A stretch of DNA of 46,734 nucleotides from Gemmataceae bacterium (GCA_019752375.1 JAIEMG010000272.1:1-46734), one strand, 5' to 3'; positions 17,441-33,023 are shown, counted from the stretch's first letter. Notes: generated by a model from the letters alone, not told the origin. A program made the numbers and translations.

Positions 17441-18481
17441 ATGGCCGTGGCCGTCAAAAACGCATCGGAAGAAGGCGTTCCGCAGAGCCCGAGCATGTTC
17501 GATCGCCTGGCGATCGGCAGCGTGGTTGGGGCCTTGTACGTCCTCGGCAGCATCGGCATCGTCTTTCACGGCATCCCGCAGCTGTGGGACGCGATGGTCG
17601 GCGGCGCCATCAGCAACTCGTTCGTCAACGTCGCCCTTCTCTTGGTGGTCATGGCTGCCGCCGCGGTGGGCCTTGGCGTCCTCGGCGTTCGCCTGGTCGG
17701 GCCCAACCCGCCCAAGGGGATCCGCGCCGGCGTGTTCAGCGCGGCGGTCGGGCTGTTGCTCATTGCCTTTGCCACCTGGATCGTCGGCAATCTGCTGGAA
17801 ACGTACCTCTTCAAGGATGAAGGGACGCGGATGCTGGGCATCCTCGTGACGCTGGCGGTAGGGGTGGGGTTCCTGGTCCTGGCCAGTCGCTACTTCTTCA
17901 AGCCGTCGTTCGAGGAAGCGCTGCTCGCATTTGAGGAACAGGGTTGGTTCAACGCGACCATGTACAAACGCAGTCAGGGACAGCGTGTTCGCCGCGGCAC
18001 GATCCTCGGCGTGCTGATCCTGGCGGTCTGCGGTATTTACACGCTGCTGGCTCACCGCTCGCTGGATGCGGTCGGCTACGAAACGATCAACGAGGCAGGC
18101 AAGAAGTTCTTCTACAACGATTGGTTCTTGTGGGTACCGTTCACGGATGGCCAGCGATTTGTCCTGCTGAAGGACGTTAAGTTGACGGTGCCGCTGTTGC
18201 TGCTCGCCGGATCGCTGTGGCTGGCATTCCGCATCGTCAACTTGCCGGTCTTCGCCGACTTCCTCATCGCCACCGAAGCCGAGATGAACAAGGTTTCGTG
18301 GACGACACGCAAGCGGTTGATTCAGGACACCATCGTCGTCTTGACGACCGTGATCCTGCTGACGGTCTTCCTCTTTGTGGTCGATATCCTGTGGGGCTTC
18401 CTGCTCACGCAGGTGGGCGTGCTGCGGTCCGATCCCAATGCGGGGCAGCAGTCCATTACCGAAAAAGAACAGCCGTGGTGA
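17441..18481 (+). CDS. secE: SecE preprotein translocase subunit, greatly extended form
   Basis: A 346-residue membrane protein; bacterial SecE is usually 60-130 residues. The SecE domain proper is at the C terminus (about 271-328), with the amphipathic-helix signature ATEAEMNKVSWTTRKRL and a final membrane segment (about 295-322). In front of it are about six more hydrophobic segments (near 23-43, 60-82, 98-116, 131-149, 187-204 and 249-267) and soluble loops, including a helical one at about 155-182. SecE clamps SecY in the translocon. The role of the extra part is unknown. Gene order (tRNA-Trp, secE, nusG) is canonical. The ATG at 17441 has a GGAAGG motif close upstream. Confidence 0.93.
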   Translation: MAVAVKNASEEGVPQSPSMFDRLAIGSVVGALYVLGSIGIVFHGIPQLWDAMVGGAISNSFVNVALLLVVMAAAAVGLGVLGVRLVGPNPPKGIRAGVFSAAVGLLLIAFATWIVGNLLETYLFKDEGTRMLGILVTLAVGVGFLVLASRYFFKPSFEEALLAFEEQGWFNATMYKRSQGQRVRRGTILGVLILAVCGIYTLLAHRSLDAVGYETINEAGKKFFYNDWFLWVPFTDGQRFVLLKDVKLTVPLLLLAGSLWLAFRIVNLPVFADFLIATEAEMNKVSWTTRKRLIQDTIVVLTTVILLTVFLFVVDILWGFLLTQVGVLRSDPNAGQQSITEKEQPW

Positions 18482-18529
18482 GCGGGCTTTCCGCCGCCGC
18501 GGGACTCGATACGCAAGGGCTCTCAAGCC

Positions 18530-19216
18530 ATGTCCGATCATCCGTCAAGCACTGAAGTTCAAGAGTCGGAACCGACGGCCACGCTGCCGACCGACGGCCC
18601 CCCGCCCACGGTTCCGGCGGCGCCGCCCGAAGCGGTCGACCAACCCGCGGGCGAGCCGGTCGCGGGGGCGAGCAACAAACGCTGGTACGTCGTCAAGGTC
18701 CAGTCGGGCCGCGAGGAGTCGATCAAGGAGGCCATCGAGCGCCGCGTCAAGATCGAGGGGCTGGAGGAATTCTACGGCCAGATCGTCATCCCGGTCGAGC
18801 GCGTCGTCGAGATGCGCAAGAGCAAGCGCATTACCCGCGAGCGCAAGCTCTATCCGGGCTACCTGATGGTCGAAGTCGAGTACAACGACCGCATCCTCTA
18901 CCTGTTCCGCGAGACCTCTGGCGTCGGCGATTTCGTTGGCGGCAGCTTGCAGCACCCGCCGCCGCCCATGTCGGATCGCGAAATCGAGAAGATGCTGCAT
19001 CAGCAGGCGAAGCCGGGCGACGAGAAGGTCCTCAAGCCGGGCAAGTCGCCATTCGAAAAGGGCGAGCGCGTCAAGGTGCGCGAGGGCACCTTTGCCGGCA
19101 TGGAAGGCGAGGTCAAAGACATCCTCGAAGCCAAAAGCCAGCTGCGCGTCGAGATCACCATCTTCGGCCGACCGGTGTCGGTGGAGTTTGAGTACTGGCA
19201 GGTCGATCAAGCCTGA
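18530..19216 (+). CDS. nusG: Transcription termination/antitermination factor NusG
   Basis: A 228-residue NusG, which binds RNA polymerase and couples it to Rho or the ribosome. The NGN domain starts at about residue 50 (KRWYVVKVQSGREESIKEAI) and contains the conserved KLYPGYLMVEVE stretch. The C-terminal KOW domain follows (KGERVKVREGTFAGMEGEV). The first 48 residues are a Pro/Ala/Glu-rich, probably disordered extension absent from the roughly 180-residue classical form. The gene lies directly downstream of secE, as usual. Confidence 0.96.
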   Translation: MSDHPSSTEVQESEPTATLPTDGPPPTVPAAPPEAVDQPAGEPVAGASNKRWYVVKVQSGREESIKEAIERRVKIEGLEEFYGQIVIPVERVVEMRKSKRITRERKLYPGYLMVEVEYNDRILYLFRETSGVGDFVGGSLQHPPPPMSDREIEKMLHQQAKPGDEKVLKPGKSPFEKGERVKVREGTFAGMEGEVKDILEAKSQLRVEITIFGRPVSVEFEYWQVDQA

Positions 19217-19343
19217 CGAAGCCAAAACGTCCAGCCGCGCACGGCTGAGAAAAAATTCTCCCCCGGTCGCCGCCGTGGGGTTGGGGTTCTATATTGATCT
19301 ATTCGTCATCCTGACGAGAAATTGATGTGAAGAAGGAAGCACC

Positions 19344-19805
19344 ATGGCGAAGCAGGTAACAGCGCAGATCAAGCTGCAATGTCCGGGCGGCCAGGCGACG
19401 CCGGCACCGCCCGTCGGTCCGGCGCTGGGCCAGCATGGCGTGAACATCGGCCAGTTCGTGACACGCTTCAACGATGCCACCAAGGAAATGCGTGGCATCA
19501 CCGTGCCGGTCATCATCACTGTCTACAACGACCGCAGCTTTGAGTTCCAGATCAAGAGCCCGCCGGCGGCCGTCCTGCTCAAGCAAGCGGCCGGCATCCC
19601 CGTGGAGAAGAAGAAGGGCGGAGAGTTGATCCCCGCCGAAGAAAAGACCAAGGCGACCGGCAAGTACAAGGGGTTCAAGGTCTCGGCCGCACAGGTGCAA
19701 GACATCGCGAAGCGGAAGATGAATGACCTGAACGCCCGCGACGTCGAGCATGCGACCCGCATCGTTGCCGGCACTGCCCGTAGCATGGGCATCACCGTCG
19801 AGTAG
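19344..19805 (+). CDS. rplK: 50S ribosomal protein L11
   Basis: A 153-residue L11, slightly longer than the usual 141. The N-terminal domain is intact ([16 protein letters not shown], then [17 protein letters not shown]), including the proline-rich factor-binding region. The C-terminal 23S-rRNA-binding domain has [21 protein letters not shown]11 shapes the GTPase-associated centre used by EF-Tu and EF-G. An AAGGA motif precedes the ATG. The 127-base spacer after nusG contains a small TCGTCA/TGACGA hairpin but no clear promoter. Confidence 0.97.
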   Translation: MAKQVTAQIKLQCPGGQATPAPPVGPALGQHGVNIGQFVTRFNDATKEMRGITVPVIITVYNDRSFEFQIKSPPAAVLLKQAAGIPVEKKKGGELIPAEEKTKATGKYKGFKVSAAQVQDIAKRKMNDLNARDVEHATRIVAGTARSMGITVE

Positions 19806-19856
19806 GAAATCGATCGGTCTATTTCGCGTATACCCGTATATCCTTCGTGAACCCAC

Positions 19857-19883
19857 GCCCGGTTGCAAACCGGCCGGGCCTTT
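19857..19883 (+). terminator. Hairpin with short T tract between rplK and rplA
   Basis: GCCCGG (19857-19862) can pair with CCGGGC (19874-19879), followed by CTTTGTT. An alternative fold pairs CCGGTT (19859-19864) with AACCGG (19868-19873). It could attenuate transcription inside the L11-L1 spacer. The T tract is weak, so read-through is expected. Confidence 0.4.
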
Positions 19884-19897
19884 GTTGAGACTCGATC

Positions 19898-20821
19898 ATG
19901 GCCAAGAAAACCGAAGAAGCGGGCACACCAGCAGCCGCTCCCGCAGACGCCGCCAAAGAACCGAAGGAAGGCAAGAAGCCGCGCGAGCCGAAGGAACCCA
20001 AGGCGAAGCCGGCCGCCGCTGCCGAGGGGGCTGCGCCCGCGGCGACAGCTGCCGCACCGGCGGGCGCCCAGCCCGGCGATTCGCCGAATAAGAAAAAAGG
20101 CAAGCAGCCTGGCGTCAGCCCGCGCCGCGGCAAGAAGCTGCGCAATCACATCAAGAATCAGGAACAGAAAATCGGCAAGGAAGGTGCCGTGCCGATCAAG
20201 AAGGCGATTGGCCTTCTCAAGTCGATGAAGCGCGCCAAATTCGACGAGACGGTCGAAGTTCACATGTCGCTTGGCATCGACACGACGCAGAGCGACCAGA
20301 TGGTGCGCGGCAGCGTTTCGTTGCCGCACGGCATCGGCAAGACGGTTCGCGTGGTCGTCTTCTGCCAGGGCGACAACGTGGGCAAGGCGAAGGAAGCGGG
20401 CGCGGATTTCGCCGGCGGCCAGGACCTGGTGGACAAGATCCAGAAGGAAAACTGGCTCGACTTCGACGTGGCTTTGGCGACGCAAGACATGATGGGCACC
20501 GCCAGCCGTCTCGGCAAAGTGCTCGGTCCACGCGGTCTGATGCCGACCCCCAAGGCCGGTACGGTGGTGCCCGCGACGGCTGACATCGCTGCAGCGGTTC
20601 GCGAGTTCAAGGCCGGCAAGGTCGAGTACCGATCGGACAAGGGCGGCAACGTCTCCGCCGGCGTCGGCAAGATGAGCTTTGACGAAGACAAGCTGGCCGC
20701 CAACGTAACGGCGTTTGTCGAGCAAGTACGCAGCGTCAAGCCGACGGGCGTGAAAGGCAACTATATCAAGGCGATCACGCTGTCCGCAACCATGAGTCCG
20801 GGCGTCCCGGTGAGCATGTAA
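19898..20821 (+). CDS. rplA: 50S ribosomal protein L1 with N-terminal low-complexity extension
   Basis: A 307-residue L1, against about 230 in E. coli. The L1 fold occupies about residues 76-307 (KIGKEGAVPIKKAIGLLKSM, DFDVALATQDMMGTASRLGK, LGPRGLMPTPKAGTVV). The first ~75 residues are an Ala/Lys/Pro/Glu-rich tail (KEPKEGKKPREPKEPKAKPA). L1 forms the mobile stalk near the E site and in many bacteria represses its own operon. The tail is probably disordered and may bind rRNA. The start at 19898 is the first ATG after the hairpin, with no strong ribosome site. Confidence 0.96.
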   Translation: MAKKTEEAGTPAAAPADAAKEPKEGKKPREPKEPKAKPAAAAEGAAPAATAAAPAGAQPGDSPNKKKGKQPGVSPRRGKKLRNHIKNQEQKIGKEGAVPIKKAIGLLKSMKRAKFDETVEVHMSLGIDTTQSDQMVRGSVSLPHGIGKTVRVVVFCQGDNVGKAKEAGADFAGGQDLVDKIQKENWLDFDVALATQDMMGTASRLGKVLGPRGLMPTPKAGTVVPATADIAAAVREFKAGKVEYRSDKGGNVSAGVGKMSFDEDKLAANVTAFVEQVRSVKPTGVKGNYIKAITLSATMSPGVPVSM

Positions 20822-20826
20822 CGGAA

Positions 20827-20905
20827 CAGTGGTCAGTGGTCCGTGGTCGTAAAAGACCACGTGCCATCTGCGTACTGACCACTGACCACTGACCACTGAC
20901 CACTG
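20827..20905. repeat. Fold-back heptamer array in the rplJ leader, CAGTGGT / ACTGACC
   Basis: The left arm is CAGTGGT, CAGTGGT, CCGTGGT (20827-20847), starting 5 bases after the rplA stop codon. The right arm is four perfect ACTGACC units plus ACTG (20874-20905), ending 7 bases before the rplJ ATG. The arms are complementary. In many bacteria the rplJ leader holds the site where L10-L12 controls translation; here the array occupies that position. Confidence 0.92.
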
Positions 20906-20912
20906 TTGAGTT

Positions 20913-21443
20913 ATGAGCAAGCAAATCAAGCAGATGCAGATGGACTCGATGAAGGCGGCGCTCAAGGACGTGCGCGACCTGGTGCTGCTCAGCGCCACGG
21001 GCGTCAACGCCATCACGGAGAACCAGCTTCGGCTGCAGCTCCGCAAGAAGAACATCTACATGCACATGGTCAAGAACAGCCTGGCCCGGCGCGTGTTCTC
21101 CGACCTGGGCCTTCAGACCAAGTCGCCATGGGAGGGCCCGACGCTCATGGCCTGGGGCGCCGACAGCCTCTCCGACCTGAGCAAGGCCCTCGAGCCAATC
21201 GTCAAGAAGAACGAGAAGACGCTCAAGGTCAAGTGTGCTGTCGCTGAAGGTCAGGAGATCACCTTCAAGCAGGCGCTGGACATGCCGACGCGGGCCGGCG
21301 CCATCGGCACCATCGTGGCGATGGTGATCGGGCCGGCCTCGCAGATCGCCGGACAAATCATCGGCCCGGCATCGCAGATTGCCGGACAGATCAAGACGCT
21401 GTCGGAAAAGAAACCCGAGGAGGCGGCGGCGCCTCCGGCCTGA
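20913..21443 (+). CDS. rplJ: 50S ribosomal protein L10
   Basis: A 176-residue L10, the base of the ribosomal stalk that anchors L7/L12 dimers through its C-terminal helix. Family features are the N-terminal rRNA-binding region (QIKQMQMDSMKAALKDVRDL, NAITENQLRLQLRKKN) and the long C-terminal helix (GPASQIAGQIKTLSEKK). The segment IIGPASQIAGQI is nearly repeated in tandem (MVIGPASQIAGQ then IIGPASQIAGQ). The ATG at 20913 has only a weak GAG upstream because the heptamer array reaches almost to the start. Confidence 0.95.
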   Translation: MSKQIKQMQMDSMKAALKDVRDLVLLSATGVNAITENQLRLQLRKKNIYMHMVKNSLARRVFSDLGLQTKSPWEGPTLMAWGADSLSDLSKALEPIVKKNEKTLKVKCAVAEGQEITFKQALDMPTRAGAIGTIVAMVIGPASQIAGQIIGPASQIAGQIKTLSEKKPEEAAAPPA

Positions 21444-21540
21444 GCCGCGTGCGGCTTCGCGGTCGATTCCCAACCAAGCTATTACGCAAGTCGCTGCCAC
21501 GCTTCAGGCAGCCCGTGCATCGTAGAAAGGACCGATTGAC

Positions 21541-21948
21541 ATGGCTGATTTTTCCGCGGACGTGATGGAATTGGGCGACAAGATCGTCGCCCTGACGATC
21601 GGCAAGGCTGTCGAGCTGCGCGATTACCTCAAGGAAAAGTACAAGATCGAGCCGGCGGGCGGCGGTGTGGTGATGGCGGCTGGTCCTGCTGCAGGTCCCG
21701 CGGCTGCGGCTGCACCGGAAGCTCCCACGGCTTTCAACGTGATCCTCGACGGCTTCGACGCCGCCAAGAAGATCAACGTCATCAAGGTGGTGCGCGAGAT
21801 CACGGGCCTGGGCCTCAAGGAAGCCAAGGACCTGGTCGAAGGCGCTCCAAAGCCCGTCAAGGAAAACGCCAGCAAGGAAGAGTCGGAGAAGTTCAAGAAG
21901 CAGCTGGAAGATGGCGGCGCCAAAGCGTCCATCAAGCCGGCTGGCTGA
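21541..21948 (+). CDS. rplL: 50S ribosomal protein L7/L12
   Basis: A 135-residue L7/L12. The N-terminal dimerisation part ([20 protein letters not shown]) is joined by an Ala/Gly/Pro-rich hinge ([15 protein letters not shown]) to the C-terminal factor-binding domain ([38 protein letters not shown]). It forms the mobile stalk that recruits elongation-factor GTPases. GAAAGGA precedes the ATG. The 97-base spacer after rplJ includes a GCTGCC/GGCAGC hairpin near 21493. Confidence 0.97.
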   Translation: MADFSADVMELGDKIVALTIGKAVELRDYLKEKYKIEPAGGGVVMAAGPAAGPAAAAAPEAPTAFNVILDGFDAAKKINVIKVVREITGLGLKEAKDLVEGAPKPVKENASKEESEKFKKQLEDGGAKASIKPAG

Positions 21949-22589
21949 TCGCAGCCTGCAAAAAGCGGGCCCCTGGACAGCGCCTCTGGACTTTTTTGCT
22001 ACAATGCTAGAATGAGTAAGGATGCGCCTCGTAAGGAATGAAGTGTTCCCGGCCGGCGCCCTTCCCGAAGTCTTGGTCCTTCCGGATCGAGGCCCCGGAA
22101 GAGCGCCGGCCTGGGTTGTTCGTTCATTTGCAGCGCTGGGTTCCAAAAAGGGGTCGGACGCCGTTGTCCGTAACACTCTTCGGGCCGTTTCGGTGACGGC
22201 GCCTGGCCCCTTTTAAACCCTCCAACCTCAAACCGGAGTTGAGGCACGGCGACGATTGGCGGATGGGCTCACGGACGGCCCCCCAACGATCGGCGGGCAG
22301 ACACTGTTGTCACACAGCGAGAACAGCGTGCCACGCTTGAGCCAACCTTCCACCCACCGGCAGGCCGAGTCTCGGCTGCCGGGCGAATGGGGTGGAGTCG
22401 TGCGTTATCACTCGGGGCCGCGCTCCGCCGGAACAGGCGGCCCGCCCGTACTGAACACTATTTCATTCGTAATTTCCAGAGCGACCTTGGCGCGGTCCTG
22501 GTTCCGTGCGCCGTGGCGATAGGGATTCCTGTCGCCGCGTCGTCGTGTCCCCGCGTCCCTTGTCGCCTTTTGGGGAAGGAGCAACACTC
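21949..22589 (+). other. Long rplL-rpoB spacer with three inverted repeats
   Basis: This 641-base spacer has no gene I can support. In order it holds: GCAAAAAG (21958-21965) facing CTTTTTTGC (21991-21999), possibly a weak terminator; TGGACA (21974) and TACAAT (22000-22005) 20 bases apart, a poor promoter candidate; a 14/15 match inverted repeat GGCCGGCGCCCTTCC (22051-22065) with 22097-22111; and a 14/18 match inverted repeat AAAAGGGGTCGGACGCCG (22146-22163) with 22197-22214. Nothing is recognised between 22215 and 22570. The region probably separates ribosomal protein from polymerase expression. Confidence 0.5.
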
Positions 22590-26306
<3,717 letters not shown>

Positions 26307-26316
26307 GGAACGCGCG

Positions 26317-26736
26317 ATGGCATTGCCCACTGCCGCGGAGGCGCGAGCATTTTACCAGTCGGCGAAGCAACGATGGTTGGACGCCCGATTCCTTCTGGAG
26401 GAAGGTCGAACGACCGGAGGCGTTTACCTGGCGGGATACGCAGTCGAGTGCATTTTGAAGGCTCTGATCCTGGCTTCCATTGGGAAAGTCTCAGGGCGAA
26501 GAATGGCACTCGCCTCTTTCCGTGGAGCGAAGGCGCATGATTTTGGCTGGCTAAGAACCGAATATCTCGACAAAGGAGGTCCGTCATTTCCCTCGGAGAT
26601 CGCTAAGTGGTTCTCTCGGGTCAATTCCTGGAACACGGATCTTCGATATCAGCCGGGAACAATCAAGGCGCGTGAAGCGGCTGCAATGTTCGAGGCTGCT
26701 CAGGGAATCCTCGAATGGGCGGAGGGGAGATTGTGA
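26317..26736 (+). CDS. HEPN-domain protein inserted between rpoB and rpoC
   Basis: A 139-residue, mostly helical protein. The N-terminal half resembles HEPN domains (AEARAFYQSAKQRWLDARFL, then GGVYLAGYAVECILKALIL). A candidate RNase motif R-x4-H is present at R69-H74 (FRGAKAHDF). HEPN proteins are often RNases in toxin-antitoxin or defence systems, but also occur as non-catalytic partners. The gene starts 10 bases after the rpoB stop with a GAGGA motif, and ends one base before the next gene, so the pair is likely to be co-transcribed and translated with rpoB. No insertion-sequence ends or direct repeats are seen around it. Confidence 0.75.
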   Translation: MALPTAAEARAFYQSAKQRWLDARFLLEEGRTTGGVYLAGYAVECILKALILASIGKVSGRRMALASFRGAKAHDFGWLRTEYLDKGGPSFPSEIAKWFSRVNSWNTDLRYQPGTIKAREAAAMFEAAQGILEWAEGRL

Positions 26737-26737
26737 C

Positions 26738-27064
26738 ATGGCCGGACCAAGGAAAGCTGAAAACGTCGACTCGGAAATCGAGCAGATTCGAGATTTGCTG
26801 ACCGAATACCAGCGCGACCACGGCAAGGCTAAAATCGATGTTGAACGCCAGAACAATGTTTCCATTCGGATTCGGATCATCGATCCGGACTTCAAGGGCA
26901 CGGACCGCGTAGATCGGGACACAGCCGTGTGGAAGATTCTGGATCGATTGCCCGAAGCAGTGATTTCGAACATCACCATGCTATTGTTGCTGACGCCACA
27001 AGAACGCGGCAAGTCGCTTGCCAATCTTGAGTTTGAAGACCCGATTCCTTCAAGGATCAAGTAG
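26738..27064 (+). CDS. Unknown 108-residue partner of the HEPN gene
   Basis: A 108-residue protein that I do not recognise. It has a charged N-terminal helix (ENVDSEIEQIRDLLTEYQRD), a beta stretch (VSIRIRIIDPDFKGTDRVD) and a hydrophobic helix (AVISNITMLLLLTPQERGKS). It begins one base after the HEPN stop codon, preceded by GGAGGGGAG, and ends 70 bases before rpoC. The tight pairing recalls toxin-antitoxin organisation, which makes it a possible antitoxin. That is inference only. Confidence 0.65.
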   Translation: MAGPRKAENVDSEIEQIRDLLTEYQRDHGKAKIDVERQNNVSIRIRIIDPDFKGTDRVDRDTAVWKILDRLPEAVISNITMLLLLTPQERGKSLANLEFEDPIPSRIK

Positions 27065-27134
27065 CGGAGTCCTAAGACGGCCGATTTCGCTACGAATCAC
27101 GACTGACAACTCTCTCAAAGGGAGGGGCGGATAA

Positions 27135-31448
<4,314 letters not shown>

Positions 31449-31462
31449 AGAGGGTGATTAAG

Positions 31463-31518
31463 TTAACCGCAACCCGATGGCAATCGCGAATGGGCGCATG
31501 CCATCGGGTTGCGGTTAA
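31463..31518. repeat. Perfect 20-bp inverted repeat between rpoC and rpsL
   Basis: TTAACCGCAACCCGATGGCA (31463-31482) is matched exactly by its reverse complement at 31499-31518, with a 16-base loop. It lies 14 bases after the rpoC stop codon. No T run follows, so it is not a textbook terminator; a transcript would still form a very stable hairpin. Confidence 0.95.
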
Positions 31519-31644
31519 ACATTGAAATGTCCCTTGACCACGCCGCATCGACAACATACCGTAAACACTTTCCCGCTTCGTTTCGGAGCGGGAAAAACAT
31601 GTCCGGGCATCGGTCCGGAACCTGCTTTGCGAGTGGAGTTTGGA

Positions 31645-32019
31645 ATGCCGACGATCAATCAGCTGGTGAAGAAGCCAAGGCGCCAGCAATATAGCAAGCC
31701 GAAGCATCCTGCCATGCAGGGCTGTCCGCAAAAGCGCGGCGTGTGCCTGCAGGTCAAGACCATGACGCCCAAGAAGCCGAACTCGGCGTTGCGCAAGGTG
31801 GCTCGCGTCCGCCTGTCCAACGGCATCGAGGTGACGGCGTACATCCCTGGCGAAGGCCACAACCTCCAAGAGCACTCGATCGTGCTGGTTCGCGGTGGCC
31901 GTGTCCGCGACTTGCCCGGTGTGCGCTATCACATCGTCCGGGGCGTGCTCGATAGTCAGGGTGTCTCGGATCGCAAGCAGGCCCGTTCCAAGTATGGAGC
32001 AAAGAGAGAAGGAAGCTAG
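31645..32019 (+). CDS. rpsL: 30S ribosomal protein S12
   Basis: A 124-residue S12, full length. The decoding-centre loops are wild type ([20 protein letters not shown] and [19 protein letters not shown]), including the lysines whose change gives streptomycin resistance. GGAG lies about 9 bases before the ATG at 31645; the longer open frame upstream reads through spacer. First gene of the str operon block. A new repeat array and a small zinc-ribbon gene separate it from rpsG. Confidence 0.97.
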   Translation: MPTINQLVKKPRRQQYSKPKHPAMQGCPQKRGVCLQVKTMTPKKPNSALRKVARVRLSNGIEVTAYIPGEGHNLQEHSIVLVRGGRVRDLPGVRYHIVRGVLDSQGVSDRKQARSKYGAKREGS

Positions 32020-32028
32020 TGGAAACGC

Positions 32029-32104
32029 TGAACGACCGATGGTGAACGATCGCCAGTCCGCTTCGTTCGTCGTCGTGCGTTCGTCGTTCTTCGCGCATCG
32101 TTCC
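32029..32104. repeat. Degenerate fold-back heptamer array, TGAACGA / TCGTTCG
   Basis: Starting 9 bases after the rpsL stop, the left arm reads TGAACGA, CCGATGG, TGAACGA, TCGCCAG (32029-32056). The right arm reads TCGTTCG, TCGTCGT, GCGTTCG, TCGTTCT, TCGCGCA, TCGTTCC (32063-32104), in unbroken 7-bp register. TCGTTCG is the reverse complement of CGAACGA, close to the left unit. Confidence 0.8.
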
Positions 32105-32122
32105 CTTGAGGGGCCAGCCTCC

Positions 32123-32362
32123 ATGATGGAACTGCAAGTGATTCTCGATTTCGCCTGCTGTGGGTGTCAGGAGTCCGTGAGTGTGACCGTCAAGTGTGCG
32201 GGGAAAGGTTTGGCCGGAGCCGGCCGGACTGTCGCCGCTGTCAAGGTTCCTTGCCCCACCTGCGGCACCGTCAATCAGCTGTACTTTGAACCCAACGGCA
32301 CCGTACGCGCCGTCAGTCCCGTGACGACGCCGCGTCTGTTGCCTGAACCCTCGATGAACTGA
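32123..32362 (+). CDS. Small zinc-ribbon-like protein between rpsL and rpsG
   Basis: A 79-residue protein, unrecognised. It has two cysteine knuckles, FACCGCQES near the N terminus and VPCPTCGTVNQ about 30 residues later, a CxxC...CxxC pattern expected to bind one zinc ion. The intervening part is short and basic, and the tail is Pro/Thr-rich. Start at 32123; ATG at 32126 is equally possible. GAGGGG lies about 11 bases upstream. It ends 24 bases before rpsG, so it is probably translated as part of the str operon. A ribosome- or RNA-associated role is conceivable but unproven. Confidence 0.6.
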   Translation: MMELQVILDFACCGCQESVSVTVKCAGKGLAGAGRTVAAVKVPCPTCGTVNQLYFEPNGTVRAVSPVTTPRLLPEPSMN

Positions 32363-32386
32363 TAAGTCTTTCCCGGGAACTGAATC

Positions 32387-32860
32387 ATGGCTCGCAAACG
32401 AACCGCCAGCGAAACAACCCTGAAGCCCGATCCACGCTACGACAATAAGCTGGCGAGCAAGTTTATCAACTGCCTGATGTGGCAGGGCAAGAAAGCCACC
32501 GCCATGCGCATCTTCTACGGCGCCATGGACCAGATCAAGAAGCGTATGCCCGACGCCAACCCCATTGAAGTGTTCGTGCAGGCCGTGGAGCACGTCAAGC
32601 CGACGGTGGAAGTACGTTCCAAACGCGTCGGCGGTGCCACTTACCAGGTGCCGATGCAGGTCAACCGCACCCGGCAGCAGAGCCTGTCGATCCGCTGGAT
32701 CATCAACGCCTCGCGGGCCAAAGCAGGCCGTCCGATGTTTCTGCGTCTCGCCGACGAACTGATGGCCGCCTACCGGCGCGAAGGCGAAGCCATGACCAAG
32801 CGCGAGAATACAATCAAGATGGCGGAGTCGAACAAGGCGTTCGCGCACTTCGCCTGGTAA
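32387..32860 (+). CDS. rpsG: 30S ribosomal protein S7
   Basis: A 157-residue S7, normal length. It organises the 3' major domain of 16S rRNA and in E. coli represses str-operon translation. Typical segments are PDPRYDNKLASKFINCLMWQ, EVRSKRVGGATYQVPMQV, SIRWIINASR and the C-terminal ENTIKMAESNKAFAHFAW. The ATG at 32387 follows a weak GGGAA. A long fold-back repeat separates it from fusA. Confidence 0.97.
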   Translation: MARKRTASETTLKPDPRYDNKLASKFINCLMWQGKKATAMRIFYGAMDQIKKRMPDANPIEVFVQAVEHVKPTVEVRSKRVGGATYQVPMQVNRTRQQSLSIRWIINASRAKAGRPMFLRLADELMAAYRREGEAMTKRENTIKMAESNKAFAHFAW

Positions 32861-32866
32861 GTAAAG

Positions 32867-33009
32867 AAAGAAATCACCACAGAGAACACAGAGAACACAA
32901 AGGAAAGCACAAAGAGTAGAATGCAAGAACGATAGGCGGCTGCTTATCTGCTCTTGTTCTTCTTTGTGTCTTCCTCTGTGTTCTCTGCGTTCTCTGTGGT
33001 GATTTCTTT
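32867..33009. repeat. Long near-perfect inverted repeat in the rpsG-fusA spacer
   Basis: The arms 32867-32899 and 32977-33009 are 33 bases each and match at all but one position. Pairing continues inward with a few mismatches (AGGAA, CACAAAG against CTTTGTG, TTCCT), giving a stem of about 50 bp. The arms contain a 9-bp repeat, CAGAGAACA. It starts 6 bases after the rpsG stop and ends 14 bases before the fusA ATG. Confidence 0.95.
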
Positions 33010-33023
33010 TTGAGGTCGAGTCG

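Noticed and set aside
22022-22216. 64-codon frame in the rplL-rpoB spacer
   Set aside because: It runs through two inverted repeats, lacks a good ribosome site, and has no family-like features.
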